From Mycobacterium scrofulaceum (GTDB lineage Bacteria; Actinomycetota; Actinomycetes; Mycobacteriales; Mycobacteriaceae): a stretch of 64,000 nt of DNA. The stretch is taken from NCBI RefSeq assembly GCF_001667885.1, contig NZ_LZJW01000062.1:1-64000 (forward strand). The letters are read 5' to 3'. Below, in pieces: positions 1-8,989 of the stretch. The position numbers and the translations under genes are program-made. Under the pieces are notes generated by a model. The model did not search any database and was not told where the DNA came from. It saw nothing but the letters and a program-made list of their open reading frames with translations. Numbering within the stretch: position 1 is the first letter of the stretch; every line of letters starts with the position of its first letter.

Positions 1-55
1 GGGGTAGTCGACGCCTACCACGTGGCTCCCGCCCGAGTAGCCCGGGATCGTCCCC
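1..55 (-). other. inverted fragment of mycP5 at the window edge
   Basis: Read on the minus strand, bases 60 to 1 translate as [20 protein letters not shown]. This resembles the proline-rich loop of M. tuberculosis MycP5 just before its PDAFSG segment (remembered, with a core like VPSYSGG). That segment should be on the plus strand directly before base 56. Plus-strand reading of 1-55 in the mycP5 frame gives two stop codons (5-7 and 38-40). The fragment is bounded by the inverted pentamers ggcac/gtgcc. It is an inversion junction, either biological or an assembly fold-back at a contig end. Confidence 0.7.
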
Positions 56-1063
56 GTGCCACCGCCGGCGCCGTCGGCCGGCCCCGACGCGTTCAGCGGC
101 GTCGCGCCCGACGTGGACATCATCGCGATCCGCCAGTCCAGCCAGGCCTTCGGCCTCAAGGACGCCTACACCGGTGACGAGGACCCGCAGACGCGGGCGA
201 AGATCGACGGGGTCCAGACGATGGCCCGGGCGATCGTGCACGCCGCCAACATGGGCGCGCAGGTCATCAACATCTCGGACGTGACCTGCATGAGCGCGCG
301 CAACATCGTCGATCAGCGCGCGCTCGGCGCGGCGGTGCGCTACGCGGCGGTCGACAAGAACGCCGTCATCGTGGCCGCGGCGGGTGACACCAACAAGAAG
401 GACTGCAAGCAGAATCCGCCGCATGATCCGTTGCAGCCCAACGATCCTCGCAACTGGAACTCCGTCACCACCGTCGTGACACCGTCCTGGTTCAGCGACT
501 ACGTCCTGACGGTCGGGGCGGTCGACGAGGATGGCCGCCCGCAGACCGGCGGCCAGGGCCAGGGATCGACGAGTGTGGCCGGCCCGTGGGTGGGCATCGC
601 CGCGCCGGGCACCGACGTGGTCGGGCTGTCCCCGCGCGACGACGGCGTCATCAACGCGATTGACGGACCAGACAACACGTTGCTCGTTCCGTCCGGCACC
701 AGCTTCTCGGCCGCGATCGTGTCCGGCATCGCCGCGCTCGTCCGGGCCAAGTTCCCGCAACTGTCGGCATACCAGGTCATCAACCGGTTGACCCGCACCG
801 CCCGCGCGCCTGCGCGTGGCGTGGACAATCAGATCGGTCACGGCATCGTCGACCCGGTGGCGGCGCTGACGTGGGACGTACCCGAAGGACCGTTGAAGCC
901 ACCGCAGCAGCTTTCGGCGCCGCTCAACATTCCGAAGCCCGCCCCGAACCGGGATATGGTGCCGGTGTGGGTGGCCGGCGGAGGCTTGCTCGCGGCGTTA
1001 CTGATCGGTGGGGGCGTGTTTGGTACGGCGATGCTGATGAAGCGATCGCGGAAGCAGCAATAA
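56..1063 (+). CDS. mycP5: mycosin-5 (ESX-5 subtilisin-like protease), 5' truncated
   Basis: C-terminal part of the membrane-anchored subtilase of the ESX-5 type VII secretion system, which stabilises the secretion complex on the periplasmic side. The open frame holds the serine region: the GTSFSAA motif places the nucleophile at about residue 216 of this fragment. A single C-terminal membrane helix (about residues 301-325) ends in a basic KRSRKQQ tail, as in mycosins. The Asp and His of the triad and the signal peptide are missing because the sequence to the left of base 56 is inverted. The GTG at 56 is therefore not a real start. The eccE5 gene follows after 19 bases, as in the conserved ESX-5 operon. 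Identity is very secure; completeness is not. Confidence 0.93.
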   Translation: MPPPAPSAGPDAFSGVAPDVDIIAIRQSSQAFGLKDAYTGDEDPQTRAKIDGVQTMARAIVHAANMGAQVINISDVTCMSARNIVDQRALGAAVRYAAVDKNAVIVAAAGDTNKKDCKQNPPHDPLQPNDPRNWNSVTTVVTPSWFSDYVLTVGAVDEDGRPQTGGQGQGSTSVAGPWVGIAAPGTDVVGLSPRDDGVINAIDGPDNTLLVPSGTSFSAAIVSGIAALVRAKFPQLSAYQVINRLTRTARAPARGVDNQIGHGIVDPVAALTWDVPEGPLKPPQQLSAPLNIPKPAPNRDMVPVWVAGGGLLAALLIGGGVFGTAMLMKRSRKQQ

Positions 1064-1082
1064 GGGCGGAGCAGTAACAGTC

Positions 1083-2279
1083 ATGAAAGCTCAGCGCAAA
1101 CTCGGGTTGTCGTTGTCCTGGCCACGGGTCACCGCGGTGTTCCTGGTCGACGTCGCCATCTTGGTGGTGGCCAGCCACTGCCCGGAGTCCTGGCAGGGCA
1201 CCTACCGCATCGCGTTCTGGGTGGGTGTCGGCTTGGCGGTGCTGGTCGCGTTGCTCTCATTGGTCACCTACCACGGCGTCACGGTGACCTCGGCGTTGGC
1301 GACCTGGCTGTGGGATTGGTCCGCCGATCCGGGGACCGCGCTGGGCGCCGGCTGCACGCCGGTGCTCGACTACCAGCGCAGGTTCGGGCGCGACAAGGTC
1401 GGTGTGCGCGAGTACGAGGGCCAGCTGGTCTCGGTCATCGCGGTGAACGGCGGCGACGACGACCCGTCGTCGCGCCATCGGCACCGGAACTCGCCGCCGA
1501 CCCTGCTGGTGCAGGCAGTGGCTGATGGCTTGCGGCAGTTCGACATTCACCTCGATAACATCGACATCGTGTCGGTCAAGGTGCGCCGCGGCGGCAACGC
1601 CGCCGAGTTGTCCAAGCTCGACGACTGGGGCCCCGAGGAGTGGGAGGTGGCCAACGGACAGCCCACCTCCTACGTGCGCCGCACCTGGCTGGTGTTGCGG
1701 ATGAACCCGCAGCGCAACATCGCCGCGGTCGCGGTCCGGGATTCGCTGGCTTCCACTTTGGTGGCCGCCACCGAGCGGCTGGCCCAGGACCTCGACGGGG
1801 TCACTTGCGCCGCAAAGCCGTTGACCGCCGAGGAGATCACCGAGGTGGACCGCGCGGTGCTGGCGGATTTGGAGCCCACCTGGAGCCGGCCCGGCTGGCG
1901 CCACCTCAAGCACTTCAACGGTTTCACCACGAGCTTCTGGGTGACGCCCGCCGATCTCACCACCGACACCCTCGACGAGTTGTGGCAGGCGGACACCGTC
2001 GCCACGGTGCTGACGGTCCGGCTGACCGCCCCCGCGGGCCGGCCGCAGGTGTCGGCCTGGGTGCGCTACCACACCGAGAAGCGGCTGCCCCGCGACGTCG
2101 CCGCAGGCCTCAACCGCCTCACCGGACGCCAGTTGGCCGCGGTGCGTGCGAGCTTGCCCGCCCCCGCCACGCACGCCTCGCTTGTCGTGCCGAGCCGCGC
2201 CGTGCGGGACGATGACGAGCTCACGCTGTCGGTCGGTCAGTTGCGAGAGAGCCCGGCGGGCGTGCCTGTGGCGCAATGA
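1083..2279 (+). CDS. eccE5: ESX-5 secretion system protein EccE5
   Basis: EccE is the outer subunit of the ESX inner-membrane complex. This 398-residue protein has two N-terminal membrane helices (about residues 15-33 and 43-63) and a long soluble C-terminal part, the family layout. Length is close to the 406 residues of the M. tuberculosis protein. The ATG at 1083 follows a purine-rich stretch (gggcggagcag). It lies between mycP5 and eccA5, and its stop codon overlaps the eccA5 start in an ATGA arrangement, which suggests translational coupling. No unusual residues were noticed. Its exact biochemical role beyond complex assembly is not defined by the sequence. Confidence 0.93.
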   Translation: MKAQRKLGLSLSWPRVTAVFLVDVAILVVASHCPESWQGTYRIAFWVGVGLAVLVALLSLVTYHGVTVTSALATWLWDWSADPGTALGAGCTPVLDYQRRFGRDKVGVREYEGQLVSVIAVNGGDDDPSSRHRHRNSPPTLLVQAVADGLRQFDIHLDNIDIVSVKVRRGGNAAELSKLDDWGPEEWEVANGQPTSYVRRTWLVLRMNPQRNIAAVAVRDSLASTLVAATERLAQDLDGVTCAAKPLTAEEITEVDRAVLADLEPTWSRPGWRHLKHFNGFTTSFWVTPADLTTDTLDELWQADTVATVLTVRLTAPAGRPQVSAWVRYHTEKRLPRDVAAGLNRLTGRQLAAVRASLPAPATHASLVVPSRAVRDDDELTLSVGQLRESPAGVPVAQ

Positions 2280-4108
2280 CGCGGCCCCAATCGACCGCTG
2301 AGGGCGCCCGCAATGCGATGGTCGCCGGCCTGTTGGCATCGGGAATCTCGGTCAACGGGTTGCAACCCAGCCACAACCCGCAGGTTGCCTCGCAGATGTT
2401 CACCACGGCCAGCAACCTGGACCCGGGCATGTGCGACGCCTGGCTGGCGCGCTTGCTGGCGGGGGAGCGCAGCATCGAGGTGCTCGCCGGCGCATGGGCG
2501 TCGATCCGGACGTTCGGGTGGGAGACCCGACGGCTCGGGGTCACCGACCTGGAGTTCCGGCCCCAGGTTTCCGACGGGCTGTTCCTGCAGCTGGCCGTCA
2601 CCAGCGCCGAGTCGTTGGCGTGTGCCTACGCGGCCGTTCTGGCCGAGGCCAAACGCTACGAGGAGGCATCGGAACTGCTCGACGGGGTCGAACCGCGGCA
2701 GGCCTTCGAGCAGGAGCTGGTCGACTACGTGCGGGGCGTGCTGTATTTCCGCACTGGGCGGTGGCCGGACGTGCTCAACCAGTTCCCCGAGGGCAAGGTC
2801 TGGCGTCAGCCGGAGCTGAAGGCCGCCGGCGCCGCGATGGCGACGACGGCGCTGGCGTCGCTAGGGGTCTTCGAGGAGGCACTGCGCCGCGGCCAGGACG
2901 CCGTGGAGGGTGACCGGGTGCCCGGCGCGGCCAACATCGCCCTGTACACCCAGGGCATGTGCCTGCGCCATTTGGGCCGCGAGGACGAGGCCGTCGAACT
3001 GCTGCGCCGGGTGTATTCACGGGATCCGAAGTTCAGCCCGGCCCGTGAAGCGCTGGACAACCCGAACTATCGACTGGTCCTGACGAACCCGGAAACCATT
3101 GAGGCGCGGACGAATCCGTGGGACCCCGACAGCGCGCCGACCCGCGCCGAGACGGAGGCCGCTCGCCACGCGGAGGAGGCCGCGAAGTACCTGGCCGAGG
3201 GCGACGCGGAGCTCAACGCGATGCTGGGCATGGAGCGCGCCAAGCGGGAGATCAAGCTCATCAAGTCGACGACGAAGGTGAACCTGGCGCGCGCCAAAAT
3301 GGGCCTGCCCGTGCCGGTGACGTCGCGCCACACCCTGTTGTTGGGCCCGCCCGGAACCGGTAAGACCTCGGTGGCGCGCGCCTTCGCCAAGCAGCTGTGC
3401 GGCTTGACCGTGCTGCGCAAGCCGGTCGTGGTGGAGACCAGCCGGACCAAGCTGCTGGGTCGCTACATGGCCGACGCGGAGAAGAACACCGAGGAGATGC
3501 TCGAGGAAGCCCTCGGTGGGGCGGTCTTCTTCGACGAGATGCACACGTTGCATGAGAAGGGCTACCAGCAGGGCGACCCCTACGGCAACGCGATCATCAA
3601 CACGTTGCTGCTCTACATGGAGAACCATCGCGACGAACTCGTCGTCTTCGGTGCGGGTTACGCGAAGGCGATGGAAAAGATGCTCGACGTGAATCAGGGT
3701 CTGCGCCGGCGGTTTTCGACCGTGATCGAGTTTTTCAGCTATACCCCGGATGAGCTAGTCGCGCTGACCCGATTGATGGGCCAGGAGAACGAGGACGTCA
3801 TCACCGAGGAAGCAGCCCACTCGCTATTGCCTTCCTACACCAGGTTTTATCTCGACGAGAGCTACTCCGAAGACGGCGACCTGATTCGCGGGATCGACAC
3901 CCTCGGAAATGCCGGCTTTGTGCGCAACGTGGTGGAGAAGGCCCGCGATCACCGCAGTTTCCGCCTAGACGATGAGGACCTCGACGCGGTGTTGGCCAGC
4001 GACGTGACCGAGTTCAGCGAGCGTCAACTGCTGCGATTCAAGGAGCTCACCCAGGAGGATCTCGCCGAGGGCCTGAGCGCGGCGGTCGCGGAGAACAAGC
4101 CGACGTAA
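2276..4108 (+). CDS. eccA5: ESX-5 AAA+ ATPase EccA5
   Basis: Cytosolic CbxX/CfxQ-type AAA+ ATPase thought to act on EspG-bound PE/PPE substrates of ESX-5. 610 residues, the same length as in M. tuberculosis. An N-terminal helical TPR-like region (about 1-290) precedes the AAA+ domain. Walker A is GPPGTGKT at residues 357-364, and Walker B is AVFFDEMH beginning at 416. An arginine pair in GLRRRF is a candidate arginine finger. The start overlaps the eccE5 stop by four bases. This is the last gene of the ESX-5 block here; the next gene on the same strand is an esx-like gene 238 bases away. Confidence 0.96.
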   Translation: MTRPQSTAEGARNAMVAGLLASGISVNGLQPSHNPQVASQMFTTASNLDPGMCDAWLARLLAGERSIEVLAGAWASIRTFGWETRRLGVTDLEFRPQVSDGLFLQLAVTSAESLACAYAAVLAEAKRYEEASELLDGVEPRQAFEQELVDYVRGVLYFRTGRWPDVLNQFPEGKVWRQPELKAAGAAMATTALASLGVFEEALRRGQDAVEGDRVPGAANIALYTQGMCLRHLGREDEAVELLRRVYSRDPKFSPAREALDNPNYRLVLTNPETIEARTNPWDPDSAPTRAETEAARHAEEAAKYLAEGDAELNAMLGMERAKREIKLIKSTTKVNLARAKMGLPVPVTSRHTLLLGPPGTGKTSVARAFAKQLCGLTVLRKPVVVETSRTKLLGRYMADAEKNTEEMLEEALGGAVFFDEMHTLHEKGYQQGDPYGNAIINTLLLYMENHRDELVVFGAGYAKAMEKMLDVNQGLRRRFSTVIEFFSYTPDELVALTRLMGQENEDVITEEAAHSLLPSYTRFYLDESYSEDGDLIRGIDTLGNAGFVRNVVEKARDHRSFRLDDEDLDAVLASDVTEFSERQLLRFKELTQEDLAEGLSAAVAENKPT

Positions 4109-4346
4109 TCCGGCTTCCGCGTTTGGCCCGGTATGCCGGGAATCCCGCATTCGGCAAAGCGGCCGCATCACGCATGCGAAAAGCCCTCACCGGCGGTCTT
4201 GCGGTCGTTCGAATTCGGGTGACCGGGCCGTCAACAAACGACCGTCACCGGAAGTAACGGCCTCCCAGGAAACTGTCAGCAGCTAATCAGCGGCGCGGCA
4301 GCATACTCCGTTTACCCTTCGTGTTGGTGAACGGTAGGGGTACGGG

Positions 4347-4632
4347 ATGGCAACTAATTACCAGTTCGGCGATGTAGACGCGCACGGCGCAACGATTGGC
4401 GCCCGGGCGGTCTCCTTGGAGGCCGAGCATCAGGCCATCGTTCGGGATGTGCTTGCTGCGGGTGACTTCTGGGGGCAGTGCCGGCCCGGTGGCCTGTCAG
4501 CAGTTCATCGTCCAGTTGGGCCGCGACTTCCAGGTGATCTATGAGCAGGCCAACGCCCACGGGCAGAAGGTGCAGAGCGCCGGCAGCAACATGGCCAGCA
4601 CCGACAACGCCGTCGGTTCCAGCTGGGCCTAA
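4347..4632 (+). pseudogene. WXG100 (EsxN/Mtb9.9-type) gene broken by a +1 G frameshift
   Basis: The first 42 codons encode the start of an EsxN/Mtb9.9-family protein (MATNYQFGDVDAHGA, EAEHQAIV, AAGDFW). After the tryptophan of the WXG motif the frame is lost. The second half continues in another frame from about 4475 (AGPVACQQF, QVIYEQANAHGQK, AVGSSWA). The run of five G at 4471-4475 needs to be four to restore WGSAGPVACQ and a 94-residue protein of normal family size. Either a true frameshift or a homopolymer sequencing error. No EsxM-type partner gene lies upstream, although these genes usually come in pairs. If intact it would be an ESX-5 substrate. Confidence 0.85.
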
Positions 4633-4672
4633 TTGCGTCTGAGACCGAGGTAATTCTTTCGGGCTGACGCGA

Positions 4673-4720
4673 GCGGTGGCGCGAATGCTCCGCCACCGCC
4701 ATTTGCGGCAACGCCGCAAA
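4673..4720 (+). terminator. two tandem hairpins downstream of the esx gene
   Basis: Hairpin one pairs GCGGTGGCG (4673-4681) with CGCCACCGC (4691-4699). Hairpin two pairs TTTGCGGC (4702-4709) with GCCGCAAA (4713-4720) around a three-base loop. Both stems are perfect. There is no long U tract, which is common for mycobacterial terminators. Position 40-90 bases after the esx stop fits a transcription end. Confidence 0.5.
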
Positions 4721-4847
4721 CAGGAATTATTGCTGTCCTTCGATATTGCTCGGGAGGCTTATAGCTTACACGTCGTCGCGCAAATTGAGATCGTTCAGCG
4801 GAATGAGCCGGAGTGCTATTTCGTGAATTGACGCATGCAATAAATCG

Positions 4848-4870
4848 CGGTCTACTAATTCAGTAGACCG
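4848..4870. promoter_or_regulatory. perfect 9-bp inverted repeat, operator-like
   Basis: CGGTCTACT (4848-4856) and AGTAGACCG (4862-4870) form an exact dyad around aattc. No gene overlaps it. It could be a binding site for a dimeric regulator or a short RNA hairpin. No known consensus was recognised. Confidence 0.4.
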
Positions 4871-5106
4871 TTGCTCGATCCTGTCTGTAACGCAGATCAC
4901 CTGGCCATATCGATCCGCGGTAAGTAGCTGTCCGCGCAAGGATCTCACAGGGGTCACCCGCCCTGTGACATTCACCTTTTACATTCCGTTACGCGCCGGG
5001 AACCCGCACCGAATAAATTTTGCTCACGCTGATCGTATGTTGATTGAGCGGCGTGTGGCGTGAGCCGGACACCAATCTTGTCGGGGGCATCAGCTAAAGG
5101 AGAAAA

Positions 5107-5136
5107 TGGTCTGTTGTCTGCAATACGCGAAATAAG
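5107..5136 (+). other. possible nine-codon leader ORF with tandem Cys codons
   Basis: ATG at 5107 is preceded by AAAGGAG at 5097-5103, a near-ideal ribosome site, though with a short three-base gap. The peptide would be MVCCLQYAK. Two consecutive cysteine codons recall the cysteine-rich leader peptides that attenuate some mycobacterial operons, but those are usually leaderless. The next gene starts 115 bases downstream. Weak evidence. Confidence 0.25.
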
Positions 5137-5250
5137 CCCATGGCTTCTGTAGCCGATTTCATGTGTTTCCTTAGAACCCCGGCGCGGATGCGGCCGAGGC
5201 AGCAAACCCGCGCCTACCATGGCGGCCACTTGGGGGACCGGAGGTAGTCG

Positions 5251-6510
5251 ATGCTGGATTTCGGAGCGCTTCCGCCGGAGATCAACTCGGGGCGGATGTA
5301 TGTCGGTGCGGGCTCAGGTCCGCTGCTGGCCGCTGCGGCGGCGTGGGACGAATTGGCCGCGGAGTTGCAGGCCGCCGGCGCGTCGTACAACTCGGCGGTC
5401 GAGGCGCTGGCGACGGGCCCGTGGACGGGCCCGTCGTCGATCGCGATGGCCGCCGCAGCGGCGCCATACGTCGCATGGATCCATGCGACCGGCGCCCAGG
5501 CGGAAGAGGCCGGCGCCCAGGCCAAGCTGGCCGCCGGCGCCTACGAGGCGGCGTTCGCGGCCACCGTGCCGCCACCGGTGATCGCGGCCAATCGCGCCCT
5601 GCTGGCGACCCTGATCGCGACCAACATCCTCGGCCAGAACACGCCGGCGATCGCCGCCACCGAAGCGCAGTACATGGAGATGTGGGCACAGGACGCCGCG
5701 GCGATGTACGGCTATGCGGCGTCGTCGGCGGCCGCGTCGCAACTGGCACCCTTCGCCGAACCGCCCCAGACGACCAACGAGTCGGCCGGGCCGATGCAGG
5801 CGGCCGCCGTCACCCAGTCCAGCGCGCAGTCCGGCGGCAACACCGCGACGCAGCTGTCTCAACTGAGCACGACGACGCAGGCCGCGGTGAACGCCGGCAA
5901 TGCGGCGCCGAATGCCGGAACAACGGGGACCGGCCTCAGCACCGGGATCGGGCAGAACCTGGACTACTGGAACAACATCTGGTCGGTGTTGACCGGCCCG
6001 TATTCCCCCCAGTCATGGAGCAGCGTCCCGGGTGGTCCGTTCCTCTCGTTCGGTCAGGCGTACGCGTGGGGTCAGAACGGCCAGAGCGCCGCTGCCTATC
6101 TGTCCGGGCCGAAGGCGATTTCAGGCGCCCTCGCGCCGCTGACCAGTGGCTCGAGCGCGGTGAAGCCGATGCTCAGCTCGGCCGTGGGGCCCGTGTCGGG
6201 GTCCATGGGGGAGGCGCGCCTGGTTGGCGCCCTGTCGGTGCCACAGGGTTGGACGCAGGCGGCTCCGGCGATCCGAACGATCGCCCAGGTGCTACCGACC
6301 AACCTGGCGGCCGCCCCCGCCGCTCTGGCGGGCGAAGAGGGTGTCTTCAGTCAGATGGCCCTGTCCAGCCTGGCGGGACGCGCGATCGCCGCCAGCGCCA
6401 CCCACTCTGTCGGTGGCACCGCCGCGGCGGCCGGCTCATTGGGCGGCGCGATCGCCGAGGCCGACCCCGCCGCGGCCACCATCATCGTGATCCCTTACAT
6501 CGAGGAGTAG
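5251..6510 (+). CDS. PPE family protein, PPE-SVP subgroup
   Basis: 419-residue PPE protein. The N-terminal domain of about 175 residues has the PPE signature ([11 protein letters not shown]) and the WTGPSS turn, equivalent to the WXG-type turn. The C-terminal half carries the SVP motif (LSVPQGW, about residues 327-333) of the PPE-SVP subgroup. The start at 5251 is supported by GGAGGTAG a few bases upstream. Proteins of this kind are ESX-5 substrates and sit in or outside the mycobacterial outer membrane. It resembles PPE31-PPE33 (Rv1807-Rv1809) in sequence and place. No PE partner gene lies next to it in this window. A second PPE gene follows after 55 bases, probably in the same transcript. 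Confidence 0.9.
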   Translation: MLDFGALPPEINSGRMYVGAGSGPLLAAAAAWDELAAELQAAGASYNSAVEALATGPWTGPSSIAMAAAAAPYVAWIHATGAQAEEAGAQAKLAAGAYEAAFAATVPPPVIAANRALLATLIATNILGQNTPAIAATEAQYMEMWAQDAAAMYGYAASSAAASQLAPFAEPPQTTNESAGPMQAAAVTQSSAQSGGNTATQLSQLSTTTQAAVNAGNAAPNAGTTGTGLSTGIGQNLDYWNNIWSVLTGPYSPQSWSSVPGGPFLSFGQAYAWGQNGQSAAAYLSGPKAISGALAPLTSGSSAVKPMLSSAVGPVSGSMGEARLVGALSVPQGWTQAAPAIRTIAQVLPTNLAAAPAALAGEEGVFSQMALSSLAGRAIAASATHSVGGTAAAAGSLGGAIAEADPAAATIIVIPYIEE

Positions 6511-6565
6511 CGGCGATGACCAGCACGCACAGCAGTCCGGCACCGGCCCGAGTGAGGGGATAGCG

Positions 6566-7978
6566 ATGTTTTACGGAGCCTTTCCGCCCGAGTTCAACTC
6601 AGGCCGGATGTACAGCGGCCCGGGAGTGGGTTCGCTCGTTGCCGCGGCCACCGCCTGGGAGAACCTGGCCACCGAATTGCAGTCCGCCGCGACCGCGTAT
6701 TCGTCGGTGATCTCGAGCCTGGCCACCGGCCCTTGGGCCGGTCCGGCGTCGATCGCCATGGCTTCGGCGGCGACCCCGTACGTGGCCTGGATGCAGCAAA
6801 CCGCCGCCCAGGCCCAGGAAGCCGCGTCCCAAGCCGCTTCAGCGGCGGCCGCATACGAGGCGGCGTTCGCCGCCCACGTGCCGCCCCCGGTGATCGCGCA
6901 AAACCGTGCGCTACTGGCGCAGCTGATGGCGACCAATCTGTTCGGGCAGAACACGGCGGCGATCGCAGCCACCGAGACCGAGTACGGCGAGATGTGGGCC
7001 CAAGACGCGGTGGCGATGGACACCTATGCCAGTTCATCGGAGGCGGCCACGCGGTTCGCAGCGTTCACCGACCCGCCGCAGACCACCTCCGGCGCGGCCA
7101 CGCCGATGCAAGCGGCGGCGGTGAGCCAGGCCGCCGGCACGTCGGCCGGCAGCGTGGGATCCACCATCAACGCGGCGGCCACCTCGCTCACGGCGGGCCC
7201 GGGCAATCCGATACTGGGCTGGCTCTCGCAGCTCGCCACCGAATACAACACCGCCATCACCACCTTCTTGAAGGGCTTCGGCACGACTCCGGGCGGCACC
7301 CCGCTGATCACCGCCATGTACAACGCGGTGAAGGTGCCGTTGGGGCTGACCACGCAGTTCAACGACGTCGGGTTGCTGATCAACTTCCCGCTGTCGCAGT
7401 GGCTCAAGTTCGCCCCACCCGTCGCCTACGGGGCGCTGCCGAAGGACGCGCTGGGGGCCGGCCTCGGCGCGTTGGGCTTCGGCCGGGGCACGCTCTACGA
7501 CGCGATCAGCCCGGCGGCGGGCTTTGCGCGTGGCACGTTGGTGGGGCAGTTGACCGTTCCGCCCAGCTGGGCCTCGGCCACTCCGGCCATCAGGACGGTT
7601 GCGGCCGCCTTGTCGGCCGCCGGACCCGAGGCCGTGCCAGCGGCCGCGCTGGGCGAGGGCAGCCTGTTCAGTTCGATCGGGATGGCGGGGATGCTGGGCA
7701 GCGCCCTGGGTGCCGGCGGACCGACCGTGGTGGGCGCCGGCGTGCGCAACCGAATGAAGCCGATCAAGGACCTCAAAGACAAGCAATCGCCGGAACAACT
7801 GAAGCGTCTGGTCGCGCAGATATCGGAAAAACCCGAAACCGTGCAGCACCACAACGTCGACCAGGAGGGGCTCGACGCCCTGCTCGAGCAGCTGGCGAAG
7901 AAGCCCGGCATCCACGCGGTGCACTTGAAAAAGGGGGACAAGTCCAAGGTCCTGCCCGCCGATGCCCAGTTGGGTTAA
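6566..7978 (+). CDS. PPE family protein with charged C-terminal extension
   Basis: 470-residue PPE protein and clear paralogue of its upstream neighbour. The PPE domain opens with FPPEFNSGRMY, has WAGPAS, and the SVP-like motif reads LTVPPSW. Unlike the first PPE protein it ends in a hydrophilic, lysine-rich tail of about 85 residues (DKQSPEQLKRLVAQ, then KKPGIHAVHLKKGDK). That tail looks like a small folded domain and resembles the C-terminus of some PPE-SVP members. GAGGGGAT precedes the ATG. It is likely exported by ESX-5. The function is unknown. Confidence 0.9.
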   Translation: MFYGAFPPEFNSGRMYSGPGVGSLVAAATAWENLATELQSAATAYSSVISSLATGPWAGPASIAMASAATPYVAWMQQTAAQAQEAASQAASAAAAYEAAFAAHVPPPVIAQNRALLAQLMATNLFGQNTAAIAATETEYGEMWAQDAVAMDTYASSSEAATRFAAFTDPPQTTSGAATPMQAAAVSQAAGTSAGSVGSTINAAATSLTAGPGNPILGWLSQLATEYNTAITTFLKGFGTTPGGTPLITAMYNAVKVPLGLTTQFNDVGLLINFPLSQWLKFAPPVAYGALPKDALGAGLGALGFGRGTLYDAISPAAGFARGTLVGQLTVPPSWASATPAIRTVAAALSAAGPEAVPAAALGEGSLFSSIGMAGMLGSALGAGGPTVVGAGVRNRMKPIKDLKDKQSPEQLKRLVAQISEKPETVQHHNVDQEGLDALLEQLAKKPGIHAVHLKKGDKSKVLPADAQLG

Positions 7979-8074
7979 GGGGCAGGGCATTCGGCATCCC
8001 GCGACCGGTTGTAACGAATCAGGTCGGCGCGCAACGTGTCTCGACATAATGCCGCCGCCATGAGAAGGTAGGCA

Positions 8075-8398
8075 ATGAAACGGCTACTCGCGCTCCTGGG
8101 CGCTCCCCTCGTAATCGTCCTGGCCGCACCGGCATACGCCGATCCGCCGCCCGTGCCGGACGGTGACGACGGCGCGTTCCTCTCCGCGCTGCATCAAGCC
8201 GGGTTCAGCTTCGCCAGCCCGGACGCGGCCGTCGGGGCGGGCCGCGCGGTGTGCTCGTGCCTGAACAACGGCGAGTCGGGCCTGGAGCTCGTGCACGACG
8301 TGAAGATGCACAACCCGGGAATGGACATGGAGATGGCGTCCAACTTCGCGATGATTTCCGCGAAGTACTACTGCCCGCACCAACTCAGCAAGGCCTGA
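8075..8398 (+). CDS. secreted DUF732 protein (Rv1810-like)
   Basis: 107 residues with a Sec signal peptide (hydrophobic core about 4-20, cleavage after AYA-DP). The mature part is a small DUF732 domain with three cysteines (CSC and YYCP) and the conserved AISAKYYCP-like end. DUF732 proteins are small exported mycobacterial proteins of unknown function. AGAAGG precedes the ATG. It lies between the PPE genes and mgtC, as Rv1810 does in M. tuberculosis, and is followed by a paralogue 91 bases away. Confidence 0.85.
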   Translation: MKRLLALLGAPLVIVLAAPAYADPPPVPDGDDGAFLSALHQAGFSFASPDAAVGAGRAVCSCLNNGESGLELVHDVKMHNPGMDMEMASNFAMISAKYYCPHQLSKA

Positions 8399-8489
8399 CC
8401 CGCGCCGGCCGAGTTGAGCTGAACGGTAAGGCGATTCAGCCGTGATTCAGCGCTGCGCTCGACGTGCCGTCGTGAGACAATCCTCGGCT

Positions 8490-8810
8490 ATGAGGCTGCT
8501 GGTGACGCTGATCGGCGTCTGGGCTGCGATCGGGCTCGCCGTGCCCGCGTACGGTGACCCGGATTCCGGCGCCGTCGACGAGTCGGGCTTTCTCGCCTCG
8601 CTCCGCAGCGCCGGCATCACCTATAAGACGCCCGACGCGGCGGTCCAGTTCGCCAGGGCCGTGTGCGAATCGATGAACAGCGGCGAGTACGGCCCCCAGA
8701 TGGTCAACGAGTTGAAGGCCCAAAACCCCGGGCTCACCGACGATCACGCGACGTCGTTCCTGGCGATCGCCGCGAAGTACTACTGCCCGCAGAAACTGAG
8801 CGCCCGATAG
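8490..8810 (+). CDS. second secreted DUF732 protein
   Basis: 106 residues when started at the ATG at 8490, where a typical signal peptide begins (MRLLVTLIGVWAAIG, cleavage after AYG-DP). An in-frame start 48 bases further upstream would add an arginine-rich segment and is less likely. The mature domain matches its upstream neighbour (FLASLRSAGITY, YYCPQKL), so the two are tandem duplicates. M. tuberculosis has a single gene here (from memory). Cysteines occur at the CES and YYC positions. Function unknown; the product is probably periplasmic or secreted. Confidence 0.83.
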   Translation: MRLLVTLIGVWAAIGLAVPAYGDPDSGAVDESGFLASLRSAGITYKTPDAAVQFARAVCESMNSGEYGPQMVNELKAQNPGLTDDHATSFLAIAAKYYCPQKLSAR

Positions 8811-8989
8811 CGCGAGACGCGCCCGAGGGCCCCGTCTTGACCGCGACGCAACCGTAAGGCGCCCCACAGGTTTCGCGCGCGTTGCCGCATCGCATCCGGT
8901 TCGGTTAGGGTCCACCCGCTGTTCACCTGGGCCTGATTAGCTGCGGCTACAGCTGCGCGCCCGGGTTGAACGAGGGGGAAGGAGTGCCG

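Larger units (their letters stand above)
4633..5250. other. 618-bp non-coding region between the esx gene and the first PPE gene
   Basis: AT-richer than its surroundings. It contains two hairpins right after the esx gene (4673-4699 and 4702-4720), a 23-base perfect dyad (4848-4870) and a nine-codon open frame with a strong ribosome site (5107-5136). Short minus-strand frames at 4766-4975 and 4972-5229 lack recognisable content and are not called. The region probably carries the promoter of the PPE cluster. I looked for an M-box magnesium riboswitch, which I recall upstream of the equivalent M. tuberculosis operon, and did not see one. Confidence 0.6.

Noticed and set aside
4766..4975. 69-codon minus-strand open frame in the non-coding region
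   Set aside because: No ribosome site or known motif, and it contains the 23-base dyad.
4633..5250. M-box magnesium riboswitch
   Set aside because: The conserved M-box core could not be found by eye; a covariance search would settle it.
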